Notes: generated from the sequence alone by a model not told the origin. Counted from the stretch's first letter, positions 1 to 8,899 are shown. The stretch: DNA of 64,000 nucleotides from Cytobacillus firmus (GCF_023715565.1 NZ_JAMBOJ010000011.1:31034-95033), one strand, 5' to 3'. Numbers and translations: made by a program.

Positions 1-1183
1 CGCTCTTCCTCCGCTCTTCTTCCTCCTGAGCTTTCTGTTCCTCTAAATACTCGTCAATCTCAGCTTGAATTTCGTCGATTTTCTGCTGTTTTTCTTCAGA
101 TTTAAGCTTATCATCTGCTTTGACAACTTCACGGTATTTCAGCAATGCGAATAGGATTAAATCTCTATCTTCAAGGTCACGGGAGATATCGAGTGCTTCC
201 TTGGCATCTCCCCTTCCGATGTGAATCCAGTAGTGATAGTAAAGGGGATCCGTCTGCAGGGTAATCGTATTTTGGACATTCTCTTTTTGGTCTTCTGTCA
301 ATGCTTCATTTATTATGTAGGACTGTGCCAGTTCATACTGTACCACTTTGGGCATCTGATCAATCTCATAATTGGATAACTTGGAAACGACTTCGCTATA
401 CTGGCTTTTCAGGAAATGCTCCTGACTATTTATAAATGCAGCCTGTTTTGGCTGAGTAAAGATAAGAGAATATAGGCTGAAAGCAACGAAAGGCACTAAA
501 GCAATCAGCAGACCCCATGCCGAATATCTTGTGGCTTTCCACTTTTTTTGCGGAATCTTGGCATATTCCTTATCCTTCTTTTCAAGCATTTCTATATTAG
601 TCCGGATGACTTCTGACAATTCATTTTCATCCTTGGCCTTTATGACACTTGCTGCTGCAGGCGACAATTCAATGGTCTCATGGAGGCTAAGGTATTCCCG
701 GAAGGAGCGATTTCCATCTACAGCGGAAGCGATGGTCGCTTTCAATTCCATCCAAAGTTTTTCCTGATTGGTTTCATAGGGCGGAAGGCTCTCGCTTACA
801 CCATAATGAAGCAAATGCGGTGACAGGCTTTCATCTGCCACAATGTTTTCTGGACAGATGATGAGATGCAGCCTGGAATACGGATGACTTTTCACAAGCT
901 TCAGGAGCTGCGAAGAGAAAATCCATCTGCTTCTTTGGTCTTTCTTTTTTAATTTGGAAAAGGTTAAGTAATTTGAGGGAATTTGCAGGACGAGGCGCAG
1001 TTCATCCTCTGTTAAATGGATATCCCTTTTAATAGCTGATTCCATCGCCTGGAGCAATTCCAATTCCGCAGCAGCATCAGCTTTAATTTTCTCTTTTTGA
1101 AAAAGAATGGTAAGGGATTGATGATCTGTTTCGACAACCGCTTCAAGCTGCTCTTCAAGGTAGGTTTGACTCTTTACTGACAT
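1..1183 (-). CDS. essB: Type VII secretion membrane protein EssB/YukC (3' end outside window)
   Basis: Bitopic membrane component of the Firmicute ESX/type VII secretion machine, which exports WXG100 and LXG proteins. About 394 codons are visible, starting at the ATG at 1183 (MSVKSQTYLEEQ). A soluble cytoplasmic N-terminal half (pseudokinase-like in the family) is followed by one hydrophobic segment around residues 220-242 (AWGLLIALVPFVAFSLYSL). The extracytoplasmic helical part ends in a Glu/Lys/Gln-rich coiled tail at the window edge. It lies 15 bp after yukD and in the same direction, as in B. subtilis yukE-yukD-yukC. Identification rests on gene order plus topology; the rest of the operon (EssC ATPase and beyond) would lie to the left. 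Confidence 0.88.
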   Translation of the reverse strand, partial: MSVKSQTYLEEQLEAVVETDHQSLTILFQKEKIKADAAAELELLQAMESAIKRDIHLTEDELRLVLQIPSNYLTFSKLKKKDQRSRWIFSSQLLKLVKSHPYSRLHLIICPENIVADESLSPHLLHYGVSESLPPYETNQEKLWMELKATIASAVDGNRSFREYLSLHETIELSPAAASVIKAKDENELSEVIRTNIEMLEKKDKEYAKIPQKKWKATRYSAWGLLIALVPFVAFSLYSLIFTQPKQAAFINSQEHFLKSQYSEVVSKLSNYEIDQMPKVVQYELAQSYIINEALTEDQKENVQNTITLQTDPLYYHYWIHIGRGDAKEALDISRDLEDRDLILFALLKYREVVKADDKLKSEEKQQKIDEIQAEIDEYLEEQKAQEEEERRKS

Positions 1184-1198
1184 TTTTAAATACTCCCT

Positions 1199-1438
1199 TT
1201 ATAAAATTTCGAAACGGTCCCCAGTGGTAATCCCCTTTTCTGCCAGTTTATCGTTTCCTGACAGGATCATGTGCTTGTTGGGAATTCTGACCCAATATCC
1301 TTCACGGGGAGGCTGAGGAATAGACTTAGCTTGCCAAACAATATCAACTACTTTTTTAACAGAGTGATAGTTAGATAGACGGAGATCAAAAGGTTCAACT
1401 TCATAATTTTTCAAATCAATTGTTAATTCTATGTACAT
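1199..1438 (-). CDS. yukD: Ubiquitin-like T7SS protein YukD/EsaB
   Basis: Small ubiquitin-fold accessory protein of type VII secretion, needed for function or regulation of the apparatus. 79 residues (MYIELTIDLKNYEV to GDRFEIL), the same length as B. subtilis YukD. The beta-grasp pattern shows as alternating hydrophobic strands at both ends. I chose the ATG at 1438 because GAGGTG (1450-1445) stands 6 nt before it; the longer reading from GTG at 1447 would start inside that ribosome site. It sits between esxA and essB and is separated from esxA by a terminator hairpin. Confidence 0.9.
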   Translation of the reverse strand: MYIELTIDLKNYEVEPFDLRLSNYHSVKKVVDIVWQAKSIPQPPREGYWVRIPNKHMILSGNDKLAEKGITTGDRFEIL

Positions 1439-1452
1439 GTTCAACACCTCAT

Positions 1453-1490
1453 AAAAAAAGAGCGCTTTTCATCTGGTGAATGCAGCGCTC
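1453..1490 (-). terminator. Intra-operon terminator between esxA and yukD
   Basis: Perfect 7-bp stem GAGCGCT/AGCGCTC (1484-1490 with 1460-1466) followed on the minus strand by a run of seven T. It lies downstream of esxA and upstream of yukD, so partial termination would keep EsxA much more abundant than the machine components. Confidence 0.8.
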
Positions 1491-1518
1491 CTTCTCCACT
1501 TAATTAATTCAGATCTAA

Positions 1519-1812
1519 TTAACCGCGAATTTGGCCAGCAATCTGGTTATCAGCATCTTCAAGAGCTCTTGCAGTATTATTAAGCTGAGCAGAAATATCC
1601 TCTAATAATTGCTGCATTTGAACAAATGAAGGTCTTAAAGATTGGTATTGTTCAGCAAACGCTCTGCTTGCTTCCCCTTCCCATGCACCTTCCAGTTCAC
1701 GAATCATATTATCCAAACGGACAATCTGATCCCCAACCTGGCTGCTTTCTCCATTATAACGGTTAGACATGCCTACTAATTCTGCTGGTGTAACGCGAAT
1801 AACTCCTGACAT
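1519..1812 (-). CDS. esxA: WXG100 secreted protein EsxA/YukE
   Basis: Small helical-hairpin substrate and likely co-effector of the type VII secretion system, exported as a dimer. 97 residues with the turn motif W44-E-G46 in EGAWEGEASRAF flanked by two long amphipathic helices; family length is about 97-100. ATG at 1812 follows AAAGGAG. It is the first gene of the operon and has a near-consensus sigma-A promoter just upstream. The LXG adaptors and toxin stub at 10.6-12.4 kb are probable partners of the same secretion system. Confidence 0.96.
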   Translation of the reverse strand: MSGVIRVTPAELVGMSNRYNGESSQVGDQIVRLDNMIRELEGAWEGEASRAFAEQYQSLRPSFVQMQQLLEDISAQLNNTARALEDADNQIAGQIRG

Positions 1813-1843
1813 TCAAATCTCTCCTTTTCAATAGGTTACTATT

Positions 1844-1872
1844 ATTGTAAAAATACACAATACAAAGGTCAA
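1844..1872 (-). promoter_or_regulatory. sigma-A-type promoter of the esxA operon
   Basis: On the minus strand TTGACC (1872-1867), a 17-nt spacer and TACAAT (1849-1844), about 30 nt upstream of the esxA start codon. Confidence 0.7.
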
Positions 1873-2244
1873 TTACTTACTTGCAAAAAATAACAAAACA
1901 GTTATTTATACCCACCATTACCCGCCTTTTATATACTTAAACCATAATTGGTATTTTTTTCATAGTTTTTTTCTATTTATTTGATTTTCAAATTCAAATT
2001 TTCTACCTATTTATTACTATCATGGCAGTCAAAACTCGTCAAATTGCTTATAAGTCCATGTCGAATTATGTCTGTGGTTTTATTCCTATAAATCTATAAA
2101 CCCCCACTTGTATTTTTTAGGTAAAATTACCTCATCATAGAGAATTTAATCAAACATTCTTGAACCCCATTTTTCCCTAAAAACATCCAAACGGATTATG
2201 TAGTTCTTTGGAATCATTTTCCGGAATAAATTTCGGGGTTCAGC
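1873..2244. other. AT-rich intergenic stretch without a recognised gene
   Basis: Between the esxA promoter and the terminator of the next gene. Very AT-rich, with stop codons in all frames. It may contain upstream regulatory DNA for the T7SS operon, but I see no convincing motif. Confidence 0.5.
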
Positions 2245-2276
2245 AAAAAAAGATACAGCAGAATCGCTGTATCTTT
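2245..2276 (-). terminator. Terminator of the substrate-binding lipoprotein gene
   Basis: Stem AAGATACAGC/GCTGTATCTT (2266-2275 with 2250-2259) followed by a T run on the minus strand, directly downstream of the stop codon. Confidence 0.85.
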
Positions 2277-2286
2277 TAACAACTAT

Positions 2287-3285
2287 TTATTCCCCAACCA
2301 CCTTAGCATCCTTAAGCATGTCCTCTGTCAAAGTAATCCCCTGTTCCTCAGCTGCTTTCTTGTTAATCACAAGCTCAAGGCTTTCCGGATAGCCGACAGG
2401 AATTTCATTCGGCTTTTTGCCCTCCAGGATTTCAACAGCCATTTGGCCTGTGGAGTATCCCAGATCATGATATTCAAATCCGTAGGAGGCAAAGCCGCCC
2501 CGTTTAACCGAATCACTTTCTCCCACAAAAGCCGGAATGTCTTTTTCGTTGGCGACGTTCAGCACAGATTCAAGGGCAGATACGACTGTATTGTCTTTAG
2601 GGATGTAGAACACGTCAGCACGCCCCACTAAAGATTCTGCAGCCTGTTTTACCTCTGAACTTGTTGAAATCGTTGTTTCAACTGCTTCAAGCCCAGCTGC
2701 CTCGATAGCTTCTTTCGCATGCTTAACATTTACTACTGAATTTGGTTCCCCATCATTGTAAATAATGCCCACCCTTTTGGCATCAGGTACAAATGTCTTA
2801 ATAGAATCAATTGTATTTTTGATGGCATCCGGATGTGTATCAGATGTACCCGTGGCATTCCCTCCCGGTTTTTCCAGGCTTTCCACAAGCTCAGCTCCAA
2901 CAGGATCAGTGATGGCTGTAAAAAGGATCGGAATATCCTTTGTGGATTGCACAACTGATTGGGCACTCGCAGTAGCAATCGCCAGGATCAAATCATTCTT
3001 GTCAGCGACCAGGTTCTGGGCAATGGACATATTGTTATTCATATCCCCCTGTGCATTCTGGAAGTCGATTTTAAGATTCTTTCCTTCTTCATATCCAGCA
3101 TCTTTGAGTGCGGCAATAAATCCTTCTCTTGCAGAATCCAGTGATGGATGCTCCACAATTTGCGTGATGCCAATTTTAACAGTCTTCTTTTCTGACGCTT
3201 CCCCGCTGGTCTCCTCATTTCCTGAACCACAGGCAGCAAGCATCAGCAATGCACTGCTTGCCAGGATGGCCAATATCTTTTTCAT
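2287..3285 (-). CDS. ABC transporter substrate-binding lipoprotein (TrpX/COG2984 type)
   Basis: Extracytoplasmic lipid-anchored solute receptor of an ABC importer. 332 residues; signal peptide with lipobox LLMLAACGS (Cys at 19), then a two-lobe periplasmic-binding fold with the family's KIGITQIVEHPSLDSAREGF start and GVNVKHAKEA-like repeats of Rossmann strands. Members of this family bind aromatic amino acids or related ligands (TrpX), so the substrate here is only an inference. Normally the permease and ATPase genes follow; here the gene ends in its own terminator, so it is an orphan receptor. A palindrome stands about 50 bp upstream. ATG 3285 follows GGGGGT. Confidence 0.85.
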   Translation of the reverse strand: MKKILAILASSALLMLAACGSGNEETSGEASEKKTVKIGITQIVEHPSLDSAREGFIAALKDAGYEEGKNLKIDFQNAQGDMNNNMSIAQNLVADKNDLILAIATASAQSVVQSTKDIPILFTAITDPVGAELVESLEKPGGNATGTSDTHPDAIKNTIDSIKTFVPDAKRVGIIYNDGEPNSVVNVKHAKEAIEAAGLEAVETTISTSSEVKQAAESLVGRADVFYIPKDNTVVSALESVLNVANEKDIPAFVGESDSVKRGGFASYGFEYHDLGYSTGQMAVEILEGKKPNEIPVGYPESLELVINKKAAEEQGITLTEDMLKDAKVVGE

Positions 3286-3332
3286 AGAAATACCCCCAAG
3301 ATATAAATTTTATAATTTTTTTAATATTTTGA

Positions 3333-3348
3333 TATTACCACGGTAATA
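3333..3348. promoter_or_regulatory. Palindrome TATTACC-N2-GGTAATA upstream of the lipoprotein gene
   Basis: Two perfect 7-bp arms around a 2-bp centre, 48 bp before the start codon. Its place in the promoter region suggests an operator, but I do not recognise the regulator. Confidence 0.4.
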
Positions 3349-3401
3349 CATTTGTAACAATAGCTAATCCACCTTTTGTAGACAATTTGTCATTCAGAAC
3401 A

Positions 3402-3430
3402 AAACAAAGCTGGTTCCAATCGGAACCAGC
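3402..3430 (-). terminator. Terminator of the M14 peptidase gene
   Basis: GCTGGTTCC/GGAACCAGC stem (3422-3430 with 3409-3417), then TTTGTTTTG on the minus strand. Confidence 0.75.
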
Positions 3431-3443
3431 CTCTGCTTTTCTA

Positions 3444-4634
3444 TTAACGAATTGGTACTCTATTAGGGATTTCATTATATTCTTCCGGATTCAAATCATA
3501 AACACTGCCATCTGCAACTCCATGAATGATTCCCATAACACCTGTTTCTACTGTCTTAACGAGCTGCCCTTTCATCTTTTGTCCATAGTTCTGTGTCTGC
3601 CCTTTCACTTCAAATAAGACAACCCCACTCCCGTTCAGAGCAAAAGAGCCCAAGGCAGTTCCAGGCAAGTCTAAGTCCTGATCATATAACGAAATATTGG
3701 TAAAAATTGAATTTCCTTTTTGCTGAAGAGCATCATAAAGGGCTACGTTTAGCTGACGTGAGAAGTCAAAACGGTAATTCTCTGCATATTTACTATACTT
3801 TGCCCCCTCAGGAGAGTTTGGATCCGGAATAAAGTCTGCTGAAATCGACATGGTTACATCTTCATCTGTTCCTTCAATCTTATAAAAGCCCTGGTGATGC
3901 AGATCTAAAAAGACTTCAACACTTCCAAACTCCTCTTGAAGCCCTTTGTATACATCCCTGACTGTTTGCGATTCAGGTGTGATATACCATCCCGGAGTGC
4001 TTGAATTGCCCGGGAAGTCCTCCGCCTTTGGAACATAGTTTAAGTCAGGGTTAAAGTCACGGTTTACATCGAAGCCTGGCGCTTGAGAATAGTCGTCCCC
4101 CTGAAGGCTGCGTGTGTAATAATTCCAGGTTGGCTGTGCATTCTGTAATTGAGGAAACAGTTCCTGAACCTCTTCCCAGTTCATAACATTGCCGCGCCGG
4201 TCCAATTCAGAACCATCGGCATTCATCATGGGAATCGCTACAATCGTTAGTTCTTCCCTAATTTTTTTTGCTTCTGCTGATTGACTTGAACCTAGCTTCT
4301 GAAGAATATTTAACAATGCGACAGTACCTGTCTTCTCATTGCCATGAATTTCACTCTGTATAAGAACTACTTTATCCCCATGGCCTACCCGTGCTGTAAA
4401 GATATCTCTCCCCTGATTTGTTTTCCCCGCTGCCTCAACCTGTACCTGGCCATTAGATGACTTTTCAAGCTGGCTCAGCTTTTTCTTCAATTCTTCATAA
4501 TCTACAAATCCATTGATTGATACATTTTCTTCTGTCACAGGCTTTGCTCCTTCCGCAAAGCTAACTTGAGGCGCGAGAATCGTTGCTGCCAGTGCTGCTG
4601 AACTAAGTGCTTTCCATAATGACTTTTTCTTCAT
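3444..4634 (-). CDS. Secreted M14-family zinc carboxypeptidase
   Basis: Extracellular metallopeptidase that trims C-terminal residues from peptides or from peptidoglycan stem peptides (M14 includes both types). 396 residues: a signal peptide (MKKKSLWKALSSAALAATIL, cleavage after FAEG likely), the zinc ligands H97 and E100 in SEIHGNEKTG, an N-R pair in DVNRDFN, the third zinc His in DLHHQGFY, and the probable catalytic Glu in VVLFEVKGQ. All key residues are present, so it should be active. It stands alone with its own terminator. ATG 4634 is preceded by GGGGGA. Confidence 0.88.
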   Translation of the reverse strand: MKKKSLWKALSSAALAATILAPQVSFAEGAKPVTEENVSINGFVDYEELKKKLSQLEKSSNGQVQVEAAGKTNQGRDIFTARVGHGDKVVLIQSEIHGNEKTGTVALLNILQKLGSSQSAEAKKIREELTIVAIPMMNADGSELDRRGNVMNWEEVQELFPQLQNAQPTWNYYTRSLQGDDYSQAPGFDVNRDFNPDLNYVPKAEDFPGNSSTPGWYITPESQTVRDVYKGLQEEFGSVEVFLDLHHQGFYKIEGTDEDVTMSISADFIPDPNSPEGAKYSKYAENYRFDFSRQLNVALYDALQQKGNSIFTNISLYDQDLDLPGTALGSFALNGSGVVLFEVKGQTQNYGQKMKGQLVKTVETGVMGIIHGVADGSVYDLNPEEYNEIPNRVPIR

Positions 4635-4818
4635 TTTTTTGCCTCCCCCTAATCTATTAATTCGTTATACGAACTATTTTTATCATGCCTTTTCAACAGG
4701 AGGATGTAAATCTACTAAAAGAATTAATATTCTGAATAATTTTATCCTACATTTTCCTTAGTTGGTAAGACTTTCTTCACATCAAAAAGGACTGCGAAAA
4801 ATCGCAGTCCTAGCAGCA

Positions 4819-6396
4819 TCAATCAATTAATCCCTCTTCTTTCAGGAAATCAACCGCCACATCTTCATATTGCTCTTTATCAATATCAACTCTTGCATTA
4901 AGCTCCTGCATTTTTTCATTATCAATTTTACCAACAAGCATCTTCAATGCTTCTTCAATTTCAGGATGTTCTTTCAGTGTATCAGCCCTAATAATAGGGG
5001 TTGCATAATACGGAGGGAAGAATTCCTTATCATCCTCAAGGACCTGCAGATTGAATGCCGGGATGCGGCCATCAGTTGAAAAGGCGTCAATGACATCCAC
5101 TTCGCCATTCTTGATGGCACTGTACATAATACCGGAGTCCATGGCCTGTGTTCCGCCAAATTCAAATCCGTAGGTATCTGCAAGGCCGGGATATCCATCT
5201 GGACGCTCCAGGAATTCCGGCTCCGAGCCTAGAGTCAGCTCTGATGATTTCTTGCCTAAATCTGAAATTGTTTTAACACCCCAGTTTTCAGCGTCTTCTT
5301 TTCTTATAGTCAGTGTATAGGTGTTATTAAAGCCAAATGGTTCAAGCCAGACCATATCATATTCTTCCTTAAAGCGCTCTTTTACAAGTTCATACACTTT
5401 ATCAGGATCACTGATCATTTCTTCTTTTAAAATACTCAGCAAGGCTGTCCCCGTGTATTCCATATACAAATCATAATTTCCGCTATTAACACCTTCAAAT
5501 GCAGGTGCGGTACCACCCAGGAAGGATTCATATTTCACATTTAAATCTGTGTGTTCTTCTATCAGATGGCCCATTATATACACCATGATTTCCTGCTCTG
5601 TGAAGTTTTTGCCGGTAATGGTGATTGTATCCTTGCCGCCGGCTGTTTCGCCGAGCTGGGCAGCAAAGGCGGAAAGAGGAAGGATTAATATTAATGCAGT
5701 TACCACCCATTTTCTCCAGCGGCTCAAAGTTGGGTTAGTTTTCTGCCCTTGTTTAAGTCCCTGCGGAGTCACATCTGTCTCCAGCAGCTTCAGTAAATAG
5801 TCAAAAATAATCGCTAATAGAGCAGAGGGAATTGCACCTGCCAGAATTAGGCCCGTATTATAAGTCTGAAGCCCGCGGAAAATCAGATCTCCCAGACCGC
5901 CAGCCCCAATAAGGCCTGCAATTGTCGCTACACCGATAATTAATACAGTCGCCGTACGAATCCCGCCCATGATCACACTCAGGGACAGCGGAAGCTCCAC
6001 CATCCAAAGGACCTGGCGATTCGTCATTCCCATTCCGACTCCGGCGTTGATAGCAGACTTTTCAACACCAGTAATGCCTAAATATGTATTCCGGAGAATG
6101 GGCAATAAGCCATATACGGTTAATGCAATAATGGCAGGAGCTTGTCCTGTTCCGATGAATGGGACTAAAAATACCAGAAGTGCGAGACTTGGAATCGTCT
6201 GAAAAACTCCTGCAATCCCAATAATTGAATCGGCAATTTTCCGATGCCTGGTTAAATAAATGCCCAAAGGAACAGATATTAAAATGGCAATGGCGATCGA
6301 AATAAGCGAAAGATACATATGTTCTAAAATTAAGTTCCATATTGTAGGCCAGCGGTTTACAAAAACGTCAGCCGTGCTGCTGATTAAATTAAGAAT
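4819..6396 (-). CDS. OpuC-type glycine betaine/choline permease fused to its substrate-binding domain
   Basis: Membrane-spanning part plus receptor of a compatible-solute ABC importer. The first ~210 residues are an OpuCB-like permease with several hydrophobic segments; residues from about 230 on are an OpuCC-like ligand-binding domain (ITGKNFTEQEIMVYIMGHL, LYMEYTGTALL). Such fusions are common in Firmicutes. The first ATG is at 6318, but the reading frame runs 26 codons further upstream with permease-like sequence (FVNRWPTIWNLILEHMYLSL) and has no ATG/GTG/TTG. The best match to a ribosome site is AGGGGG at 6410-6405, 8 nt before an ATT codon at 6396, so I propose an ATT start; the minimal alternative is 6318. 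It follows the ATPase gene by about 20 bp. Confidence 0.85.
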   Translation of the reverse strand: MLNLISSTADVFVNRWPTIWNLILEHMYLSLISIAIAILISVPLGIYLTRHRKIADSIIGIAGVFQTIPSLALLVFLVPFIGTGQAPAIIALTVYGLLPILRNTYLGITGVEKSAINAGVGMGMTNRQVLWMVELPLSLSVIMGGIRTATVLIIGVATIAGLIGAGGLGDLIFRGLQTYNTGLILAGAIPSALLAIIFDYLLKLLETDVTPQGLKQGQKTNPTLSRWRKWVVTALILILPLSAFAAQLGETAGGKDTITITGKNFTEQEIMVYIMGHLIEEHTDLNVKYESFLGGTAPAFEGVNSGNYDLYMEYTGTALLSILKEEMISDPDKVYELVKERFKEEYDMVWLEPFGFNNTYTLTIRKEDAENWGVKTISDLGKKSSELTLGSEPEFLERPDGYPGLADTYGFEFGGTQAMDSGIMYSAIKNGEVDVIDAFSTDGRIPAFNLQVLEDDKEFFPPYYATPIIRADTLKEHPEIEEALKMLVGKIDNEKMQELNARVDIDKEQYEDVAVDFLKEEGLID

Positions 6397-6417
6397 CGTC
6401 TACACCCCCTATCCTGT

Positions 6418-7539
6418 TTATTCGACGATCTCGTCGACCATATATTCTACAAGACTCGATCGGGTCACAATGCCCAAAAGTTTTCTATGTTCATCCAAAA
6501 CCGGAACAAAACCGTAAACAGATTCGTTCACAAGCTGAAAGGCTTTTTCCGCCGGATCATGTTGCTGAAGTGTCACGACGCTTGAATCCATAATATCTTT
6601 AAGCCTCAACTCTTCATCTTTGTAATTTCTCTGGACGTCCCATACGGTGGCAATTCCCTGAAAAATATTTTGATTATCCACAACCACGAGACTGTTAACC
6701 CGTTTGCTGCGAATCATCTTCAGGGATTCAGCCAGCCTGCGGTTTTCAAATGCTGTGACAGCCTGAACCATTAATTTGTTCAGTTTAGGGAATGAGATGC
6801 TGTCATTTTCCTGAAGACGGTCTTCTCCAATAAAGCTTCGGACAAACTCATTAGCCGGCCTGCGGATGATGTTTTCCGGCGTATCCAGCTGCACCACCTC
6901 CCCATCTTTCATAATACAGATACGGTCCGCGATTTTAAGTGCCTCATCCATGTCATGGGTGACGAATACAATCGTTTTCTGGATATCCCGCTGAAGACGG
7001 ACTAACTCATCCTGCAGCTGCTCCCGGCTGATTGGATCCAATGCACTGAACGGTTCATCCATTAAGATGATCTTTGGCTCAGCTGCCAGTGCACGGATCA
7101 CACCGATCCTCTGCTGCTGCCCACCGCTCAGTTCTGAAGGGTAACGTTCGCCAAACACCTCCGGATCCAGTCCTACCATATTCATCAGCTCGTCCACTTT
7201 ATCTATGTATTTTTCCTTCTTCCATTTCATCAACCTTGGAACAAGCGATACATTTTCTTTAATCGTCATATGCGGAAGCAGTCCTATCTGCTGGATCACA
7301 TAGCCGATCGTCCGGCGAAGCTTGACTGGATCTTCTTTTGAAATATCTTTTCCTTCAATGGTAATTGTCCCTTTTGTCGGTTCAATCAGACGGTTGATCA
7401 TCCTCATGGTTGTGGTTTTTCCAGATCCGCTTGGTCCAATCAGAACCAGCAGTTCACCTTCCTCCACTTTAAAGGTAATATCCTTTAGAGCATGGAATCC
7501 ATCCTGAAAGACTTTGTTTACTTCTTTAAACTCAATCAA
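6418..7539 (-). CDS. opuCA: OpuCA-like glycine betaine/choline/carnitine ABC ATPase with CBS domains
   Basis: Energy-coupling ATPase of the osmoprotectant importer encoded with the downstream fused permease/receptor. 373 residues: Walker A GPSGSGKT (35-42), signature LSGGQQQR, Walker B ILMDEPFSALDP, switch His in VTHDMDEA, followed by two CBS repeats (about residues 255-373), which in OpuA/OpuC proteins sense ionic strength or bind nucleotides. Start is a TTG at 7539 preceded by AGGAGGTG. Two-gene operon. Confidence 0.93.
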   Translation of the reverse strand: MIEFKEVNKVFQDGFHALKDITFKVEEGELLVLIGPSGSGKTTTMRMINRLIEPTKGTITIEGKDISKEDPVKLRRTIGYVIQQIGLLPHMTIKENVSLVPRLMKWKKEKYIDKVDELMNMVGLDPEVFGERYPSELSGGQQQRIGVIRALAAEPKIILMDEPFSALDPISREQLQDELVRLQRDIQKTIVFVTHDMDEALKIADRICIMKDGEVVQLDTPENIIRRPANEFVRSFIGEDRLQENDSISFPKLNKLMVQAVTAFENRRLAESLKMIRSKRVNSLVVVDNQNIFQGIATVWDVQRNYKDEELRLKDIMDSSVVTLQQHDPAEKAFQLVNESVYGFVPVLDEHRKLLGIVTRSSLVEYMVDEIVE

Positions 7540-7764
7540 CTTTTCAGCACCTCCTATACAAAAATGTTAAATTATGGAACATCCTATCCGCAGATGCGTG
7601 TTTCAGGATAACATAAGCAGTCTGATCATGCAAAAACAGATAAATTAGTTATCCCACCATAATTCCATAATATTCATATTTAACCTTTATCTTCTTTAAT
7701 TAAACCAAAAAGGTTCTCCATCTGAACAACCTGATGAAAAACCCTTTCTAAATCTCATATTTCA

Positions 7765-8406
7765 TTAATGTGCATCATCCTCATTTTCAGCTTCCTGAGC
7801 CCATGAAGGTTCCCGGCCATCCTGATGTTCATTATAAACCTCTGTCGCCTCTCTTTCTTTCATGAAGGTCTTCATATCGTGAATATCGTTATGATCCCCA
7901 ATAATATTTCCAAACCCCTGATTATGTTTCTTATGGCTCCTGAAATCAGTAGGAAAGTTGTTGCCGAAATTGACCGCGGAGGCGTCTTCAATAGTGCCGA
8001 TATGAATATCTCCAATCTTAAACTCAGAATCGAAGGGTGAAATCTTCTTCGCTTTTGCCGGCTTCTCTTCGTTAGTACGATAGGGAATCTGTTTTCCATT
8101 AATTTTTATGATTATATCCTCATTACCCGCTTTCCTCTGATTCTGCCCCATGGCAGTCTCTTCAGGAGAATGAAGATCACCAGTCTGAAAGGTATTCCCA
8201 ATGTTTAAGGCACCGCTTAGTTCTTTAATATCCACTTTATCCAACTTATAGATTAGCTTATCTAAATTTAAGGTCTGTATATTTTTGATATCAAGGTGCA
8301 CATTTTTATTGTCTTCCGTGATGATTTTTTCCAGCCGGGCCATTCGCATTTCTATATCCTGGAGCAATTTTAAAAGTGTATCTTCGTTTAGGTTCATGCC
8401 TTTCAT
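7765..8406 (-). CDS. GerPC-like spore protein with a second GerP-like C-terminal segment
   Basis: Probable spore-coat/permeability protein. 213 residues: an N-terminal helical coiled segment (LLKLLQDIEMRMARLEKII), then LIYKLDKVDIKELSGALNIG, which matches the GerPC pattern of a KxDxLxVxxLxGTLNIG strand. A charged linker is followed by FKIGDIHIGTIEDASAVNFGN, resembling the strand repeat of GerPD/GerPE. Its C-terminal HNQGFGNIIGDHNDIHD is shared with the small proteins encoded next door. GerP proteins help germinants pass the spore coat; the role here is inferred from that likeness. Start could be ATG 8406 or the internal MNLNEDT at 8397. Confidence 0.6.
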   Translation of the reverse strand: MKGMNLNEDTLLKLLQDIEMRMARLEKIITEDNKNVHLDIKNIQTLNLDKLIYKLDKVDIKELSGALNIGNTFQTGDLHSPEETAMGQNQRKAGNEDIIIKINGKQIPYRTNEEKPAKAKKISPFDSEFKIGDIHIGTIEDASAVNFGNNFPTDFRSHKKHNQGFGNIIGDHNDIHDMKTFMKEREATEVYNEHQDGREPSWAQEAENEDDAH

Positions 8407-8480
8407 CCTTTATCTAAATTGGCACTCTCTATGATCAGTTGCATATTATATTGTTATTTCATACATGCTGGAGGAAAAAA

Positions 8481-8714
8481 ATGAGGAGAAAACCCAAATC
8501 TCCTAAGATTATCTTCAATAATCTTAATGTAGATCTGTTGGAAAACAACTCAGGCATTTTTATGGGAAAGAACCGGCAGTTTTATTGGAGTTCTGCTGGT
8601 AAAACTCATTCGGGCTTTGGAGCAATATATGGACAAGAAAATGAAATTTCCCATAACACCCATTTTGTCCTGAAAGAAACAGCGGAAAATCAGAAGGAGG
8701 GGAAAGAGATCTAA
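8481..8714 (+). CDS. Small GerP-like motif protein, paralogue A
   Basis: 77 residues, starting at ATG 8481 behind GGAGG (8470-8474). It carries the cluster motif: a hydrophobic strand (KIIFNNLNVDLL), then NNSGIFMGKNRQFYW, then HSGFGAIYGQENEISHN, followed by a charged tail. The same order of blocks is found in the next three genes and, in part, at the end of the GerPC-like gene. It is the only member on the plus strand and its tail overlaps paralogue B convergently by 4 bp. No enzyme motif; a spore-surface role is inferred from the neighbour. Confidence 0.7.
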   Translation: MRRKPKSPKIIFNNLNVDLLENNSGIFMGKNRQFYWSSAGKTHSGFGAIYGQENEISHNTHFVLKETAENQKEGKEI

Positions 8715-8899
8715 GATTCTTTTTTTGATGCCGCTGTAATATTATTAGTTATCCTACTGCGGCTTCCCTTTATATTTCCAAACCCGTCCGATTTTCTTGC
8801 CTTACTGCGCCATTTATATTGAATATTGTCCCCGTAAAAAATACCGGAGCTATTATGAACAGCCTTTACTTTAATAGAGTTATACTGGATTTTAGCCAT
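8711..8899 (-). CDS. Small GerP-like motif protein, paralogue B
   Basis: 62 residues. Blocks: KIQYNSIKVKAVHNSSGIFY, GDNIQYKWRSK, DGFGNIKGSRSRITNN. Very similar block order to paralogue A, with a basic middle. ATG 8899 is preceded by AGGGGGG with 6 nt spacing. Function unknown; membership of the cluster is clear from the shared SSGIFxGxNxQxxW and GFGxIxG patterns. Confidence 0.72.
   Translation of the reverse strand: MAKIQYNSIKVKAVHNSSGIFYGDNIQYKWRSKARKSDGFGNIKGSRSRITNNITAASKKES

Noticed and set aside
2443..3346. Plus-strand frames opposite the lipoprotein gene
   Set aside because: Shadows of the minus-strand gene, without ribosome sites.
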